From Mesorhizobium sp. ES1-4 (GTDB taxonomy: Bacteria > Pseudomonadota > Alphaproteobacteria > Rhizobiales > Rhizobiaceae), in the NCBI RefSeq assembly GCF_020164745.1, contig NZ_JAIUGV010000011.1, positions 124,001 through 188,000 on the forward strand: 64,000 bases of DNA, read 5' to 3'. The first letter of the stretch is position 1. Every line of letters begins with the position of its first letter. Shown piece by piece: positions 18,841 to 26,716 of this stretch. The notes under the pieces are model-generated. The model was not told the DNA's origin and made no database searches. It saw only the letters and a list, made by a program, of their open reading frames with translations. Position numbers and translations under genes: made by a program.

Positions 18841-19890
18841 CTAAGGCGCGGTGTTGTAGTCGACGATCGTCTGCGGATTCTCCTCGCCGTCATAGGACGC
18901 GTCGACGTCATACTGGACCAGCGAAAAATCGCCGTTGCGGAACAGATAGATCCCGGCATCGGAAGCATCGCCGACGCCGCGCCATTTGTTGAACGTGGTG
19001 ATGGTGTGAGCCACCTGGTCATAGTCGGAATTGACCGCCCACCCTGTGGTCCGGAAGCCGATCACCGTCACGCTCAACAGCTTACCGTCGCTGTCGTTGT
19101 TCTCGTAGCGTATATCGGTCTCCGGCTCGGCGAACTGCAATTGCCTGACACCGTCCGCCTCGTCGGTCATGTAGTAGACCGAGCTTTCATTGTAGGCGGC
19201 GGCCGAGCAGGAGAAGTGGAACAGCCGGGTTTCCTTGTCCGGATCGCCCGGCTGAGCATTCTTGTCCTTGTACGTGATCGAAAAGACTTCCGGCTCTTTG
19301 GCCAGGAGTTGCTTGTCGCACTGGTCGCCATAGGTCGCAAGGAAAGCCTTCTTGGCCTGCTCCAGCGCCGTATCCTTCTTCGGCGGCGGCGGACCGTCAC
19401 CGCAGCTCGGCGGCAACGCTTCGTCGAAATCCGCGGTGGATGGTTTCAGCGCGCCCTTGTCGATGAAGATCGGCTGGAACGGCGGCGCCTGGATCTGGGC
19501 GTTGACCTGGCGCAGCGTGTAGCAGCCGGCGAAGACCTTCGCCTCGCCCCTCTTGTCGGTTGCCTGGATGGCGACCGGCACGTTGTAATAGATGCTGCCT
19601 GCTGCGCCCTCGTCGGAAATAGCGCCGGTCTTGACCTCCACCGTATCGGTGCCGTCATAGCCTTTGACGAATGTATCGAAATCCTTTGCCGGCTTTGTAT
19701 CGCCGTAATAACCCCAGGCGCGGGCGAATTCATGCCGGTTGATGGCGCTGTAGAGAGAGCGGACGACCGCATCCGCGCTCGACCGGTCATCGACGTAAGG
19801 CGCTTCAGGCCTGTCGCTGGCTGCCAATGCTGCTTGGCCTGCAGGGGCAAGGCAGAGAAGGGCAGTCGCTGCGAGAAGGACGCGTCTCAT
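18841..19890 (-). CDS. DUF1176-like periplasmic protein
   Basis: A 349-residue protein with a clear signal peptide (LLAATALLCLAPAGQAALA). The C-terminal half fits DUF1176: RLFHFSCSAAAYNESSVYYM, YDQVAHTITTFNKWRGVGDA and a DAGIYLFRNGDFSLVQYDVD end. A proline-rich linker (GDGPPPPKKD) separates it from the N-terminal half. Function is unknown. It ends 17 nt from the convergent hydrolase gene. Confidence 0.75.
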   Translation of the reverse strand: MRRVLLAATALLCLAPAGQAALAASDRPEAPYVDDRSSADAVVRSLYSAINRHEFARAWGYYGDTKPAKDFDTFVKGYDGTDTVEVKTGAISDEGAAGSIYYNVPVAIQATDKRGEAKVFAGCYTLRQVNAQIQAPPFQPIFIDKGALKPSTADFDEALPPSCGDGPPPPKKDTALEQAKKAFLATYGDQCDKQLLAKEPEVFSITYKDKNAQPGDPDKETRLFHFSCSAAAYNESSVYYMTDEADGVRQLQFAEPETDIRYENNDSDGKLLSVTVIGFRTTGWAVNSDYDQVAHTITTFNKWRGVGDASDAGIYLFRNGDFSLVQYDVDASYDGEENPQTIVDYNTAP

Positions 19891-20031
19891 CGGGAATCTC
19901 CGCTCGATAACGAAGATTCTACCATGGCGATTGCGGCGACGTGGTGACGCCGTGCGGCTGCGGCTTGAAGAATCGTGCGCGGAGGCGCTACCTGCCTTCC
20001 GCCGGCGCTCAGACCGGACAGGAGATCTGAC

Positions 20032-20538
20032 GTGACGATATCGATGTATGAGGCATCCGTTCCCGTGTTTTCAGCCAGGCTGAAGGCACTTTCCAGTGTG
20101 CTGGCGGCCGCCGAACAGAATGCGATTGACCGCAAGATCGACCCGCAGGTGTTTTTGACCGCGCGGCTTGCGCCCGACATGTTCGCTTTGACCCGGCAGG
20201 TGCAGATCGCAACCGACCATGCCAAGGGAGCGCCTTCGCGGCTGGCTGGCCGCGAAGTACCGAAATATGAGGACAATGAGGCAAGCTTTGCCGATCTCGA
20301 GGCGAGGATCGCCAAGACACTGGCCCATCTGTCGACTTTTTCGACCGCCGATATCGACGGTTCCGAAGACAAGACGATCGAGTTGAAGCTCGGCGGACGT
20401 AAAACGACGATAGGCGGCATGCAGTACCTGCTGCATCTGGCCATGCCCAACTTCTATTTCCACCTCACCACCGGCTACGACATCCTTCGCCACAATGGCG
20501 TGCCGCTGGGCAAGGCGACGTTTCTGGGATCGCGTTGA
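20032..20538 (+). CDS. DUF1993 family protein
   Basis: A 168-residue protein of the DUF1993 four-helix (DinB-like) type: YEASVPVFSARLKALSSVL, LAPDMFALTRQVQIATDHAK, YLLHLAMPNFYFHLTTGYDI and RHNGVPLGKATFLG at the end. GTG 20032 is chosen because AGGAG lies 7 nt upstream; ATG 20044 is the alternative. Function is unknown; related folds bind metals. Confidence 0.85.
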   Translation: MTISMYEASVPVFSARLKALSSVLAAAEQNAIDRKIDPQVFLTARLAPDMFALTRQVQIATDHAKGAPSRLAGREVPKYEDNEASFADLEARIAKTLAHLSTFSTADIDGSEDKTIELKLGGRKTTIGGMQYLLHLAMPNFYFHLTTGYDILRHNGVPLGKATFLGSR

Positions 20539-20548
20539 AGGTGCAATG

Positions 20549-20580
20549 CGAGATGTCCCGGATCGGTCCGGGACATCTCG
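20549..20580. terminator. 14-bp perfect hairpin between convergent small genes
   Basis: CGAGATGTCCCGGA (20549-20562) pairs perfectly with 20567-20580 around a TCGG loop, between the DUF1993 gene and the convergent 54-residue gene. There is no T tract on either side, so it may act as a transcript-end stabiliser or a bidirectional terminator. Confidence 0.55.
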
Positions 20581-20588
20581 CAGCCTGC

Positions 20589-20753
20589 TTAGCGGATGGA
20601 CATTTCGCGGGCGATGCGCGGGAAATCCGCGGGCTTGATGCCGATATCGGCGCGCTCGGCATTGCTCATCGAATGAAGCAGCGCGAGCGCCGCGCGGTAT
20701 CTCAGATGTTCCTGCGGGCGCGGGCGGGCGAACATTTCCGTGAAGAAACCCAT
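20589..20753 (-). CDS. Small conserved protein, 54 aa (DUF1127-like)
   Basis: A 54-residue reading frame (starts GFFTEMFARPRPQEHLRYR, ends FPRIAREMSIR) with AGGAG 8 nt before ATG 20753. The arrangement ALLHSMSNAERADIGI recalls the end of DUF1127 proteins. It is too short for a domain call and its function is unknown. A strong hairpin follows its stop at once. Confidence 0.65.
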   Translation of the reverse strand: MGFFTEMFARPRPQEHLRYRAALALLHSMSNAERADIGIKPADFPRIAREMSIR

Positions 20754-20809
20754 GATTCAGGCTCCTGGTTGGTCCTCCACGGCAGCCAATATAGGTGAAT
20801 CGTGACAAT

Positions 20810-20992
20810 TGTGCAGTGCAGCATTTGCATGCCTGCCATGTCCGGATGATTTTTCATAAAATTCTCGTGCGGCGCGGTGAAACATTCGCGCAACGCCCGC
20901 CGTACACTTGGATGCTGGCACATGGCCGGTTTTTCCTCGCCACTCCTGGCGAATTTCCGGGCTGCACGAAGGTGCAGTCCGGCTTTTTGTTT
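20810..20992 (+). ncRNA. Candidate small RNA ending in a Rho-independent terminator
   Basis: The 355-bp gap between genes holds no convincing ORF but has two hairpins in a row on the + strand. One is TCGCC-ACTCCT-GGCGA at about 20938-20953. The other is the terminator at 20957-20992. The 5' end is a guess; GTGACA at 20802 and CATAAA at 20855 are weak promoter elements. The layout fits a rhizobial trans-acting sRNA but no family was identified. Confidence 0.35.
20957..20992 (+). terminator. Rho-independent terminator without an upstream gene
   Basis: An 11-bp stem (20957-20967 with 20972-20982, one G-U pair), loop GAAG, then CTTTTTGTTT. The nearest + strand CDS ends more than 400 bp upstream and is closed by its own hairpin. 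Confidence 0.75.
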
Positions 20993-21140
20993 ATTGAGCC
21001 GGACGCAATCTTTCGAACAGCTAAATTCATCAAGACCGTTGGCATCTATTCTTAACGAGCGGGTCCTATGTTTCTGATAACAGAACAGTCGAGCAAGGGA
21101 GGCCGACATCGCTACCAGCGCCACGCGTGATTTCGCTTCG

Positions 21141-21602
21141 TTGCTCGACGACCTCTTCGTTGCCTCCAACAAGGGTGATGGCATCGAGAGCGACGAGGCG
21201 GGCGCGCGTCCGTCCATTCCGTTCGACTATCTGTCGGTGGCCGATGAGCTCCATTCCGGTCGCATCAAGGTATCCGCCGCGGAATATCGCGAGGCAGGCT
21301 CCGATTTGGCGAGCGAATTCGCCGCCTTGCTGGACCACGCCAAGCTGGCCCTGGCCGGCGAAGAGCCGAAGCCCGAGGAAAAGCTGCCGCCGATCGATCC
21401 TGAATCGATCGCTGCCGAACTGGGACTGGATCGGCCCAAGGGGGGCGCCGATTTCAGCCGCATGCGCCGCAGCTTTGCCTTCGCCAACCATCCCGATCGC
21501 GTCGCCCCGCATCTGCGCCAGCGCGCCATGATCCGCATGCAGATCGCGAATATGCTGATCGACGAGGCCAAGCGCCGGGCCTTGGCCGGCGCACGCCGCT
21601 AG
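21141..21602 (+). CDS. Conserved protein with HPD-containing J-like C terminus
   Basis: From TTG 21141 there are 153 residues, rich in Glu/Ala. The C-terminal helix pair carries FSRMRRSFAFANHPDRVAPH and RMQIANMLIDEAKRRALAG, which looks like a degenerate J-domain with an HPD. The reading frame stays open upstream with good coding sequence (ATSATRDFAS) back to about 21078, and a perfect AAGGGAGG (21095-21102) lies 5 nt before an ATC codon at 21108, with no ATG, GTG or TTG there. The true start may be that ATC, or ATG was lost. The stop TAG (21600-21602) lies within the adjacent repeat. Confidence 0.6.
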   Translation: MLDDLFVASNKGDGIESDEAGARPSIPFDYLSVADELHSGRIKVSAAEYREAGSDLASEFAALLDHAKLALAGEEPKPEEKLPPIDPESIAAELGLDRPKGGADFSRMRRSFAFANHPDRVAPHLRQRAMIRMQIANMLIDEAKRRALAGARR

Positions 21603-21717
21603 AGCCGGATGATTTCAGGTCGAGTCGACCTGAAATCTGAATCCGACTCTAAATCAAAGAGATAGAGCATGATGTCATCCGAAAACCGCTTCACACTTTT
21701 CGGCATCATGCTCTAGA
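21599..21717 (-). repeat. Intergenic mosaic repeat, family A, copy 2 (inverted)
   Basis: Near-identical inverted copy of 8275-8393. Its CTAGAGC end supplies the TAG stop of the gene at 21141. Internal palindromes are the same, with small differences near GATGTCATCC. Confidence 0.85.
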
Positions 21718-21836
21718 CGCCGTTCAATTCCCGCAAAAGTCGGTCCGGCCAGGCTTGGAGAGTGTCTCCGCTTTCCTGTAAGATGCGATCTCCTCCCGCG
21801 CACCGCGCAAGCCTTCCCTCCGGAGCAGAAATTCCC

Positions 21837-22904
21837 ATGCACAAACGCCGTCTCGGTGGGACCGATCTTCTTGTTACCCAGATTTGCCTTGGTTCGATGA
21901 CCTGGGGCCAACAGAACACCGAAGCCGAGGGCCATGCCCAGATGGACCTGGCCTTTTCGCGTGGCGTCAATTTCATCGACACCGCCGAGCTCTATCCGAT
22001 CCCGCCCAAGGCGGAGACGCAGGGACGGACCGAGAGGATCATCGGCACCTGGATGAAGGCCAAGGGCAATCGCGACAAGGTGATCCTTGCCTCGAAGGTC
22101 GTCGGCCGCACGGCCAACCGCTGGTTTCGCGGCGACCGGCCCTCACAATTGGTGCGGGCCGATATCTTTGATGCCATCGACAAGTCGCTGGCCAAGCTCG
22201 GCACGGACTATCTCGACCTTTATCAAATCCACTGGCCGGAACGAGACATTCCCTGGGGCGCCAACCCGACACGCGTCGGCGCGGTGGGGCGGCGTGCCGA
22301 TTCTGTCGGCGCGTCAGTCGGCGAGACGCCGATCGCCGAGACGCTTGCGGTGTTCGACGAATTGGTGCGGGCAGGAAAAATCCGCCATTTCGGCCTTTCG
22401 AACGAGAGTTCGTGGGGCGTGATGCGCTTCCTTGCGGAGGCAGGCAAAGGGATCGGTCCGCGCGTCGCCTCGATCCAGAACGCCTATAATCTGGTCAACC
22501 GCACCTTCGAGGTGAACCTTGCGGAGGTCTGCGAGCGCGAAGAGGTGTCGCTGCTCGCCTATTCGCCACTGGCGCAGGGCTATCTGACCGGCAAATACGA
22601 CCATGGCGCCCGCCCGCAGGGCTCGCGCTCGCAGCTCTTCAATCGCGGTCAGCGTTACGAGACGCCCAATGCCGCCGAAGCGCAGCTCGAATACAATGAC
22701 CTGGGGCGCTCTTTCGGCCTGGAGCCGGCGCTGTTTGCCAATGCCTATGTGTCGAGCCGGCCTTTTGTCACGTCGAACATTGTCGGCGCGACATCGGTTG
22801 CACAGCTCGAGATGGCGCTGTCTTCCGTCGATGTCGTCTGGACCGAAGAAATGCAGAAGGCGGTGGATGCGGTTCACCAGCGGGTCGGCAATCCCTGCCC
22901 GTGA
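21837..22904 (+). CDS. Aldo/keto reductase, Tas-like
   Basis: A 355-residue NADP(H)-dependent aldo/keto reductase (TIM barrel). Motifs are KRRLGGTDLLVTQICLGSMT, the catalytic Asp/Tyr region FIDTAELYP, YLDLYQIHWPER, IRHFGLSNES and LLAYSPLAQGYLTGKY, with the cofactor part IVGATSVAQLE. Length and the insert after IHWPER fit the E. coli Tas group. ATG 21837 follows CGGAGCAG. The next gene begins 41 nt after its stop, so they are probably co-transcribed. Confidence 0.92.
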   Translation: MHKRRLGGTDLLVTQICLGSMTWGQQNTEAEGHAQMDLAFSRGVNFIDTAELYPIPPKAETQGRTERIIGTWMKAKGNRDKVILASKVVGRTANRWFRGDRPSQLVRADIFDAIDKSLAKLGTDYLDLYQIHWPERDIPWGANPTRVGAVGRRADSVGASVGETPIAETLAVFDELVRAGKIRHFGLSNESSWGVMRFLAEAGKGIGPRVASIQNAYNLVNRTFEVNLAEVCEREEVSLLAYSPLAQGYLTGKYDHGARPQGSRSQLFNRGQRYETPNAAEAQLEYNDLGRSFGLEPALFANAYVSSRPFVTSNIVGATSVAQLEMALSSVDVVWTEEMQKAVDAVHQRVGNPCP

Positions 22905-22945
22905 CCGGGCCAGGAATTTCAAGCAACAGCAAAGGGGTGGAGACA

Positions 22946-24214
22946 ATGGTGGATTTTTCGATCGAGGCCGTGCGTGGAAAATTTCCCGCTCTCTCGCTGA
23001 CCGACAAAGGACGCCGGCGCATCTATCTCGACAATCCTGCCGGCACGCAGGTGCCTCAGGCGGTGGCCGACGCGGTCTCGCGCTGCCTGTTGACGACCAA
23101 CGCCAACCTTGGCGGCTATTTTGAAACGACGGTCGCGGCGCAGCAGGTCGTTGACGATGCGCATCAGGCGATGGCCGATTTCCTTGGCGCGGCGAGCCCC
23201 CGGGAGATCGTCATTGGCGCCAACATGACGACGCTGACCTATCACATGTCACGCACGCTTGGCCGCACGATGAAGCCCGGCGACGAGATCATCCTCACCC
23301 GCATGGACCATGAGGGCAATGTGTCGCCCTGGCTGCAACTGGCCGAGGACCTTGGCCTCGTCGTGCGCTGGCTGCCGTTCGATGAAAAGACCTGGCAGGT
23401 CGAGGAGGCGACGCTCGCCGGTCTGCTATCCGGGAAGACACGGCTGGTGGCATTGAACTACGCCAGCAATCTCACCGGCTCGATCAACCGGGTCAAGTCC
23501 TTGACGCAACTTGCGAAACAGGGCGGCTCGCTGGTTTATGTCGATGCCGTGCAGTTCGCGCCGCATGGTTTGATCGACGTGCAGGAGCTCGGCTGCGATT
23601 TCCTGATCTGCTCGGCATACAAATTCTTCGGTCCGCACATGGGCATTTTATGGGGCCGGCGCGAGGTCATCGAAGAGCTGGAGGCCTATAAATGCCGCTG
23701 CTCCTCGAACGGCCTGCCGGAGCGCTTCGAACTCGGCACACCGCAGATCGAACTGATGGCCGGGCTCACCGCCACGGTCGACTATTTTGCCGGGCTCGGC
23801 GCCTCGGCCGGTGAGGGTGGGTCGAGAAGGCGCAGGATTGCCAAGGCGTTCGAAGCCTCCATCGCCTATGAAAATCCGCTGGCGCAAAGGCTGATCAATG
23901 GCATGTCCGACATTTCAGGGCTGACAGTCCACGGCATCACCGATCCGAAACGGCTGCGCGATCGTGTGCCGACGGTCTCGTTCACCGTGGACGGTATAGC
24001 GCCAGAAACGATCGTGCGGCAGATGAACGCCGAAAACATCTTCCTGTGGTCGGGCCACAACTATGCCTGGGAAATCGTCCATCAACTCGGCATTCCAGCC
24101 GAGCAAGGCGTCGTGCGCATCGGCATCGCGCATTACAATACGGCGCCCGAAATCGACGAGACGCTGGAGAGCGTGCACCGGGTGGTTGGCATGCTCAGGC
24201 AGCAACGTTCTTGA
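22946..24214 (+). CDS. Cysteine desulfurase-like class V aminotransferase
   Basis: A 422-residue fold-type I PLP enzyme of the CsdA/SufS-like family. RRRIYLDNPAGTQVPQAV is the N-terminal signature. The PLP lysine lies in LICSAYKFFGPHMG, and DAVQFAPHG carries the PLP aspartate. Family members include desulfurases and related lyases; a catalytic loop cysteine could not be assigned, so activity is uncertain. ATG 22946 has GGAG 5 nt upstream; a GTG at 22901 overlapping the previous stop is the alternative. Confidence 0.85.
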   Translation: MVDFSIEAVRGKFPALSLTDKGRRRIYLDNPAGTQVPQAVADAVSRCLLTTNANLGGYFETTVAAQQVVDDAHQAMADFLGAASPREIVIGANMTTLTYHMSRTLGRTMKPGDEIILTRMDHEGNVSPWLQLAEDLGLVVRWLPFDEKTWQVEEATLAGLLSGKTRLVALNYASNLTGSINRVKSLTQLAKQGGSLVYVDAVQFAPHGLIDVQELGCDFLICSAYKFFGPHMGILWGRREVIEELEAYKCRCSSNGLPERFELGTPQIELMAGLTATVDYFAGLGASAGEGGSRRRRIAKAFEASIAYENPLAQRLINGMSDISGLTVHGITDPKRLRDRVPTVSFTVDGIAPETIVRQMNAENIFLWSGHNYAWEIVHQLGIPAEQGVVRIGIAHYNTAPEIDETLESVHRVVGMLRQQRS

Positions 24215-24229
24215 CGTGGGCTCGAACGG

Positions 24230-25258
24230 TCACCGCGCCTTGCCGCCAAAACCGGTGAGGAAGGCGGTAAGATTGTCGCTGAGTTCGTCGCAGAGATAGC
24301 CGCCTTCCTGGACGATGACCGTGGGCAGTCCGAGCCCGGCGATGGCCTCGCCGATGCGCGAGAAGCCTGGCGTCGTCACCGAAAGTCCGCCGAACGGATC
24401 GCGCTCGAAGGCGTCGAGCCCGAGCGCCACGACCAGCGCATCGGGCGAGAAGGCGCGAATGCGCTGGAATGCCACGGCGAGCGCCTCCAGAAACGCGGCA
24501 TCCGCGGATTTGCGTGGCAGCGGCAGGTTGAAGTTGTAGCCGAGGCCAGGCCCTTCGCCGCGCTCGTCGGCATGGCCCCAGAAGAAGGGATAGAAGCGCA
24601 CGGGATCGGCATGCAGCGAGACGGTGAGTACGTCGGGCCGCGCATAGAAGATGCCTTGCGTTCCGTTGCCGTGATGGAGGTCGACATCGAGGATGGCCAC
24701 GCGCGCGGCCTGCTTGCGCAGCACCTGGGCCGCGACGGCCGAGTTGTTGATGAAGCAGAAGCCGCCGGCGACATCTGCAAAGGCGTGATGGCCAGGCGGG
24801 CGGCACAGCGCATAGGCGCCGGAAGCGCCTGCCATGACCGTTTCCGCCGCTTCAACCGCGCTCCAGGCGCTCCACAGCGCGCTTTGCCAGGTCTCGCCGG
24901 AGATCGGGCAGGCGGTGTCAGCCATGTGGTAGCCGGCCTGGCCGACCGCCGAGGCCGGATAGGAACCGCTGCGCGCGATGGGATGGATGTTGGGAATCAC
25001 CTCGGCAGAGGCGCCCTCGATGCGCTGCCAACGCTCAAAAATGTGCTTGAGGAAGTCGAGATATTCGGGCGTATGTACCGCCGCGACCGGACCAAGCCCA
25101 TGATCGCGGGGCCGTTCGATCGTGCAGCCGGCAGATTTTGCGCCGGCTAACAATCTCTCGACGCGCTCCGGCTTTTCCGGATTGGGCTGCGGCGCGCCAC
25201 TGGAAAGAAAGGCCTTGGGGTCGTGCCGCTTCTGCTCCTCGGCATAGAACGCTTTCAT
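24230..25258 (-). CDS. Histone deacetylase/acetylpolyamine amidohydrolase family protein
   Basis: A 342-residue arginase/deacetylase-fold enzyme. Zinc and catalytic motifs are all present: CRPPGHHAFADVAGGFCFIN, AILDVDLHHGNGTQ, ALGLDAFERDP and VIVQEGGYL. Bacterial members remove acetyl groups from acetylpolyamines and other amides. The ATG at 25258 overlaps the stop of the upstream acetyltransferase (ATGA), so one operon encodes both an acetylase and a deacetylase. Last gene of the five-gene catabolic operon. Confidence 0.9.
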   Translation of the reverse strand: MKAFYAEEQKRHDPKAFLSSGAPQPNPEKPERVERLLAGAKSAGCTIERPRDHGLGPVAAVHTPEYLDFLKHIFERWQRIEGASAEVIPNIHPIARSGSYPASAVGQAGYHMADTACPISGETWQSALWSAWSAVEAAETVMAGASGAYALCRPPGHHAFADVAGGFCFINNSAVAAQVLRKQAARVAILDVDLHHGNGTQGIFYARPDVLTVSLHADPVRFYPFFWGHADERGEGPGLGYNFNLPLPRKSADAAFLEALAVAFQRIRAFSPDALVVALGLDAFERDPFGGLSVTTPGFSRIGEAIAGLGLPTVIVQEGGYLCDELSDNLTAFLTGFGGKAR

Positions 25259-25773
25259 TCCTGTTCCCCGTTTTCCGGCGCGTCCGCAAAGGCGAAAAAC
25301 GCCTCGCCGACGATTTTCTGAGTCTGCTCGTAGCTCGACCAGGCAATGCCCAGCCTCTCGTAAAAACCCTTGGCGCCCTCGTTGTCGGTGTCGACGGACA
25401 GCCTGAGATAGACCCCGCCATCCCTGCGGCACTCGGCCGCCACGCGCCGCAGCAGGCGTTCGCCGATCTTGCGGCCGCGAAACCGGTCCTCGACATAGAG
25501 GTCCTGCACATAGACGCCAGGCCGTCCCATCCAGGTCGAGAAGATCGGAAAGTGTAGGCAAAGCCCGGCGAATTCGCCATCAACTTCGGCAATCAAGGTC
25601 GAGAAGGCGGGCTTTTCGCCGAAACCCCAGATTCTGAGATCGTCCGCCGTCGAGATGATTTCCTCGGGCGCGCCGATATGGGTGCCGAGCTTCAGGATGG
25701 CCGCGTGGATGGTTTCGACGTCATCGATGGTGCCGGGGCGGAGGATAACAGCATTGGAGGCTGGATTAGTCAC
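25255..25773 (-). CDS. GNAT N-acetyltransferase
   Basis: A 172-residue GCN5-type acetyltransferase similar to diamine/spermidine acetyltransferases. The acetyl-CoA motif is VQDLYVEDRFRGRKIGERLL, and VDTDNEGAKGFYERLGI is the family C-terminal signature. It probably acetylates an amine. It sits between BKACE and the deacetylase, overlapping the latter by 4 nt, which hints that the pair handles the same amine intermediate. Confidence 0.88.
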   Translation of the reverse strand: MTNPASNAVILRPGTIDDVETIHAAILKLGTHIGAPEEIISTADDLRIWGFGEKPAFSTLIAEVDGEFAGLCLHFPIFSTWMGRPGVYVQDLYVEDRFRGRKIGERLLRRVAAECRRDGGVYLRLSVDTDNEGAKGFYERLGIAWSSYEQTQKIVGEAFFAFADAPENGEQE

Positions 25774-25782
25774 CGTCTTGTC

Positions 25783-26712
25783 TCAAAACGCCACCCGGTC
25801 GCCGCCCTTGAGCGCCAGCATGTCGCGCGCTTCAGCCGGCGTGGCAACCTCCAGCGACAGCCCATCGAGGATGCCACGGATGCGGCGCACCTGGTCGGCG
25901 TTGGATTTCGCCAACTGGCGGCCGTCATAGAGACTGTCTTCCAACCCGACACGCACATTGCCCCCCATGGCCGCGGCGATCGAGATCAGTGGCATCTGGT
26001 TGCGCCCGGCGGCCAGCACCGAGAACTGGTAGCTGTCGCCAAACAATTTGTCGGCGATACGCTTCATATGGATGAGATTGTCGGGATCGGCGCCGATGCC
26101 GCCCAGAATGCCCAGCACGAACTGGATGAACAGTGGCCCCGAAACCAGCCCCCGGTCGCGGAAATACGCCAGCGAATAGAGGTGGCCGACATCGTAGCAC
26201 TCGAATTCGAAGCGCGTGCCACAGCCCTTGCCCAGTCTGTCGAGCACACCTTCCATGTCGGCAAAGGTGTTCTTGAAGATGGTGTCGCGGGTGGCTTCGA
26301 GCAGTTTGGGCTCCCATTCGTGCTGCCACTCCCGGGGCTTGTCGAGCATCGGGAACAGCGCGAAATTCATCGAGCCCATATTGAGGGAGCACATTTCGGG
26401 CTCGGCCCGCAGCGGTGCCGCCAGCCGCTGGTCCAGCGTCATCAGCGAGGAGCCACCGGTGGTGATGTTGATCACCGCCGATGTCGCCTGCTTAATGCGC
26501 GGCAGGAACTGCATGTAGACGTCCGGATCGGCCGTCGGCCGTCCGTCCTTGGGGTCGCGGGCATGCAGATGCAGGATCGAGGCGCCGGCTTCGGCCGCCG
26601 CGATGGCGTCAGCGGCAATCTGGTCCGGCGTCACCGGCAGGTAGGGCGACATCGACGGCGTGTGCACCGAGCCTGTGACGGCGCAGGTGATGATGACTTT
26701 TCGCGGCGCCAT
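25783..26712 (-). CDS. BKACE (DUF849) beta-keto acid cleavage enzyme
   Basis: A 309-residue TIM-barrel enzyme of the Kce/BKACE family, which condenses a beta-keto acid with acetyl-CoA and releases acetoacetate and a new CoA ester, using zinc. Motifs are KVIITCAVTGSVHTPSMS, the zinc site ILHLHARDPKDGRP, INITTGGSS and GGNVRVGLEDSLY. ATG 26712 gives the family start; the longer frame adds 18 residues. The substrate is not predictable. It lies 4 nt after the aminotransferase stop. Confidence 0.92.
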   Translation of the reverse strand: MAPRKVIITCAVTGSVHTPSMSPYLPVTPDQIAADAIAAAEAGASILHLHARDPKDGRPTADPDVYMQFLPRIKQATSAVINITTGGSSLMTLDQRLAAPLRAEPEMCSLNMGSMNFALFPMLDKPREWQHEWEPKLLEATRDTIFKNTFADMEGVLDRLGKGCGTRFEFECYDVGHLYSLAYFRDRGLVSGPLFIQFVLGILGGIGADPDNLIHMKRIADKLFGDSYQFSVLAAGRNQMPLISIAAAMGGNVRVGLEDSLYDGRQLAKSNADQVRRIRGILDGLSLEVATPAEARDMLALKGGDRVAF

Positions 26713-26716
26713 TCCT

